Shown here one piece after another: positions 37,699 to 38,813 of a stretch of 38,813 nt of DNA. This DNA comes from JAVBUY01 sp031552735 (GTDB taxonomy: Bacteria > Bacillota > Clostridia > Christensenellales > Aristaeellaceae), in contig JAVBMF010000032.1 of NCBI GenBank assembly GCA_031552735.1, forward strand, positions 1-38,813, read 5' to 3'. Under the pieces are notes generated by a model that saw nothing but the letters and a program-made list of their open reading frames with translations, did no database searches and was not told the origin of the DNA. The first letter of the stretch is position 1. Each line of letters starts with the position of its first letter. The position numbers were made by a program, and so were the translations under genes.

Positions 37699-38022
37699 TC
37701 AGTCGAAACAGGGTAAAAGCGTGCGTGCCGCGCCTCTGTGCGAGTCCACCCACGCCTCACGGCACTCGTACAGGTCGCAGTAGGCCTCGTCGTTGCCGTC
37801 GTCGGGGAAAAAGATGTCGTCCTCGGCATAGATGGGTTCTCCACATGCAGCGCAGTGCGCGATCGGCTCGTCCGTTTCATCCTCGCACTCGCCCATATAC
37901 TCGTCGTAGCTCATCGCGCCGTGGATCGGGTCATATTCCAGGTCGCGGTCGTTATACATGTCTACATCCTCCTCGCAAAACCCGCACAGGTCGCACCCGT
38001 CGAAGTGCTGTATGCGGCACAT
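37699..38022 (-). CDS. Acidic Cys-rich early protein
   Basis: 107 aa, start after GGAGGAGTAGCC, with the previous stop inside the site. Two zinc-like sets are seen: MCRIQHFDGCDLCGFCEED (C2, C10, C13, C16) and HCAACGEPIY...CDLYECREAW. The middle is strongly acidic with Asp/Glu/Tyr. The acidic, metal-binding character could fit a DNA-mimic or adaptor, but no family is recognised. Confidence 0.65.
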   Translation of the reverse strand: MCRIQHFDGCDLCGFCEEDVDMYNDRDLEYDPIHGAMSYDEYMGECEDETDEPIAHCAACGEPIYAEDDIFFPDDGNDEAYCDLYECREAWVDSHRGAARTLLPCFD

Positions 38023-38024
38023 GG

Positions 38025-38685
38025 CTACTCCTCCTCGGTTTCGGCAGGCTCTTGGTTGACAACAGCCTGCGCCATAAGGATGGCGGCCTGATACGCCCTG
38101 CCATGTGCGCTTTCGCCGTGCACCGCACGCACGCGCGCCAAAAAATCATCAATCATGCCCGAGTAGCACCCGCAAACAACGAAGATGCCGCCCTGCTTAA
38201 CGCGCATAAACGTTGTGGTAGCATTGCGGCTGCCGATATTGGTTACAGTCAGGTGGTCGTACTGCTTCGACACCTGCGCCTTGCCGGACACCTGCGCCTT
38301 GCCGAACACCTGCGCCTCGCCGAACACCTGCGCCTCGCCGAACACCCGCGCCTCGCCGAACACCTGCGCCTCGCCGAACACCTGCGCCTCGCCGAACACC
38401 TGCGCCTCGCCGAACACCTGCGCCTCGCCGGACACCCGCGCCTCGCCGAACACCTGCGCCTTGCCGAACACCCGCGCCTCGCCGAACACCCGCGCCTTGC
38501 CGGACACCTGCGCCTCGCCGAACACCCGCGCCTCGCCGAACACCCGCGCCTTGCCGGACACCCGCGCCTCGCCGAACACCCCCGCCTCGCCGAACACCCC
38601 CGCCTCGCCGAACACCTGCGCCTCGCCGAACACCCGCGCCTCGCCGGACACCTGCGCCTCGCCGGACACCCGCGCCTCGCCGAAC
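38025..38685 (-). CDS. Hexapeptide-repeat beta-helix protein (N-terminus missing)
   Basis: At least 220 aa, truncated at the N-terminus by the adapter junction. It has 23 or more consecutive hexapeptides of the form FGEAxV or SGxAxV, the left-handed parallel beta-helix repeat also seen in YdcK-like phage proteins. The C-terminal 80 residues (KQYDHLTVTNIGSRNATTTF, then GIFVVCGCYSGMIDDFLARV) are the conserved cap found after such repeats in many phage proteins. The helix may bind a ligand or a surface; its function is unknown. The 18-bp DNA repeats allow copy-number change. Confidence 0.8.
38263..38685. repeat. 18-bp tandem repeat tract (about 23 units)
   Basis: The unit on the plus strand is CGCCTCGCCGAACACCTG with single-base variants that alternate Gln/Arg/Gly and Phe/Ser codons. 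It encodes the beta-helix hexapeptides. The contig ends inside it, so the true copy number is unknown and this assembled stretch may be collapsed or misordered. Confidence 0.9.

Positions 38686-38813
<128 letters not shown>

Larger units (their letters stand above)
5064..38685 (-). mobile_element. Partial podovirus-like prophage
   Basis: A continuous set of phage genes runs from the early/recombination module (right) through terminase, portal, capsid, tail, ejection, lysis and accessory genes (left). Almost all are on the minus strand. The host flank ends at about 5063 and the phage late terminator lies at 5187-5224. The N4-gp56-type capsid, P22-type portal and large internal proteins, with no tape measure or tail tube, suggest a short-tailed virion. 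Integrase, lysogeny repressor and the right attachment site are absent because the contig breaks in a repeat at 38685. The left boundary is approximate. Confidence 0.85.

Noticed and set aside
38263..38685. Possible CRISPR or non-coding satellite
   Set aside because: The 18-bp units keep frame and encode a beta-helix with a conserved C-terminal cap.

Overview
The window is a metagenome-style contig from a GC-rich bacterium, most likely a gut Clostridia-type Firmicute. The clues are strong AGGAGG ribosome binding sites throughout, phage genes of Firmicute type (BppU-like, phi-LC3-like holin, XhlA-like, ERF, DnaD-like) and a host flank with duplicated membrane sulfatase-superfamily genes. The taxon itself is an inference. 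The right end is not biological: positions 38686-38718 are Illumina adapter sequence, followed by low-complexity sequence and poly-G.

Layout. (1) 1-4932 is host chromosome: a repeat-rich promoter region, two tandem paralogous membrane-anchored alkaline-phosphatase/sulfatase-superfamily enzymes, a GNAT acetyltransferase with an RpoA-CTD-like tail, and a strong terminator. (2) 4933-5229 is the host/phage junction: a well-initiated host reading frame that stops after 12 codons (candidate attL), two TTGTAGCA repeats, and the terminator that closes the phage late operon. (3) 5230-27737, minus strand, is the late operon of a podovirus-like prophage. In transcription order (right to left) it carries terminase small and large subunits, a P22-type portal, scaffold, N4-gp56-type capsid, head-tail proteins, a beta-propeller tail hub, collar/BppU/glycine-rich receptor-binding proteins, a tail-fibre chaperone, two internal virion proteins (one of 1919 aa), endolysin, XhlA-like protein, holin, and five accessory genes. 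(4) 27850-29105 is a short plus-strand cassette that opposes the rest of the phage. It has two HTH-type proteins and two single-span membrane microproteins, with its own promoters, operator-like repeats and hairpins. (5) 29108-38685, minus strand, is the early/replication operon: a truncated hexapeptide beta-helix protein, a Cys-rich protein, an XRE regulator, a RecB-like PD-(D/E)XK nuclease, an ERF annealing protein, a DUF669/SSB-like protein, a DnaD-like initiator with a lambda-O-style origin inside the gene, RuvC, a methyltransferase, RNA ligase, DUF551, ASCH-like and Ea22-like genes, and two sigma/HTH-like late regulators.

How it fits together. The early genes form a recombination-dependent replication module (nuclease + ERF + ssDNA-binding protein + initiator + resolvase). 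They are translationally coupled by TAATG/ATGA overlaps. The last early genes resemble sigma region 4 or HTH activators and probably switch on the late operon that starts at the small terminase. No tape-measure, tail-tube or sheath gene is present, while internal ejection-type proteins are, so a short-tailed virion is inferred. The integrase and lysogeny repressor are not in the window and presumably lie beyond the truncated right end.

Most interesting: the opposing 'moron-like' cassette at 27.85-29.1 kb with operator-controlled membrane microproteins; the predicted replication origin (five 12-bp iterons, a 13-bp-arm palindrome and AT-rich DNA) inside the initiator gene; an RNA hairpin/pseudoknot that overlaps a ribosome binding site at 7.5 kb; and the AT-rich palindromic island between the two terminase genes.
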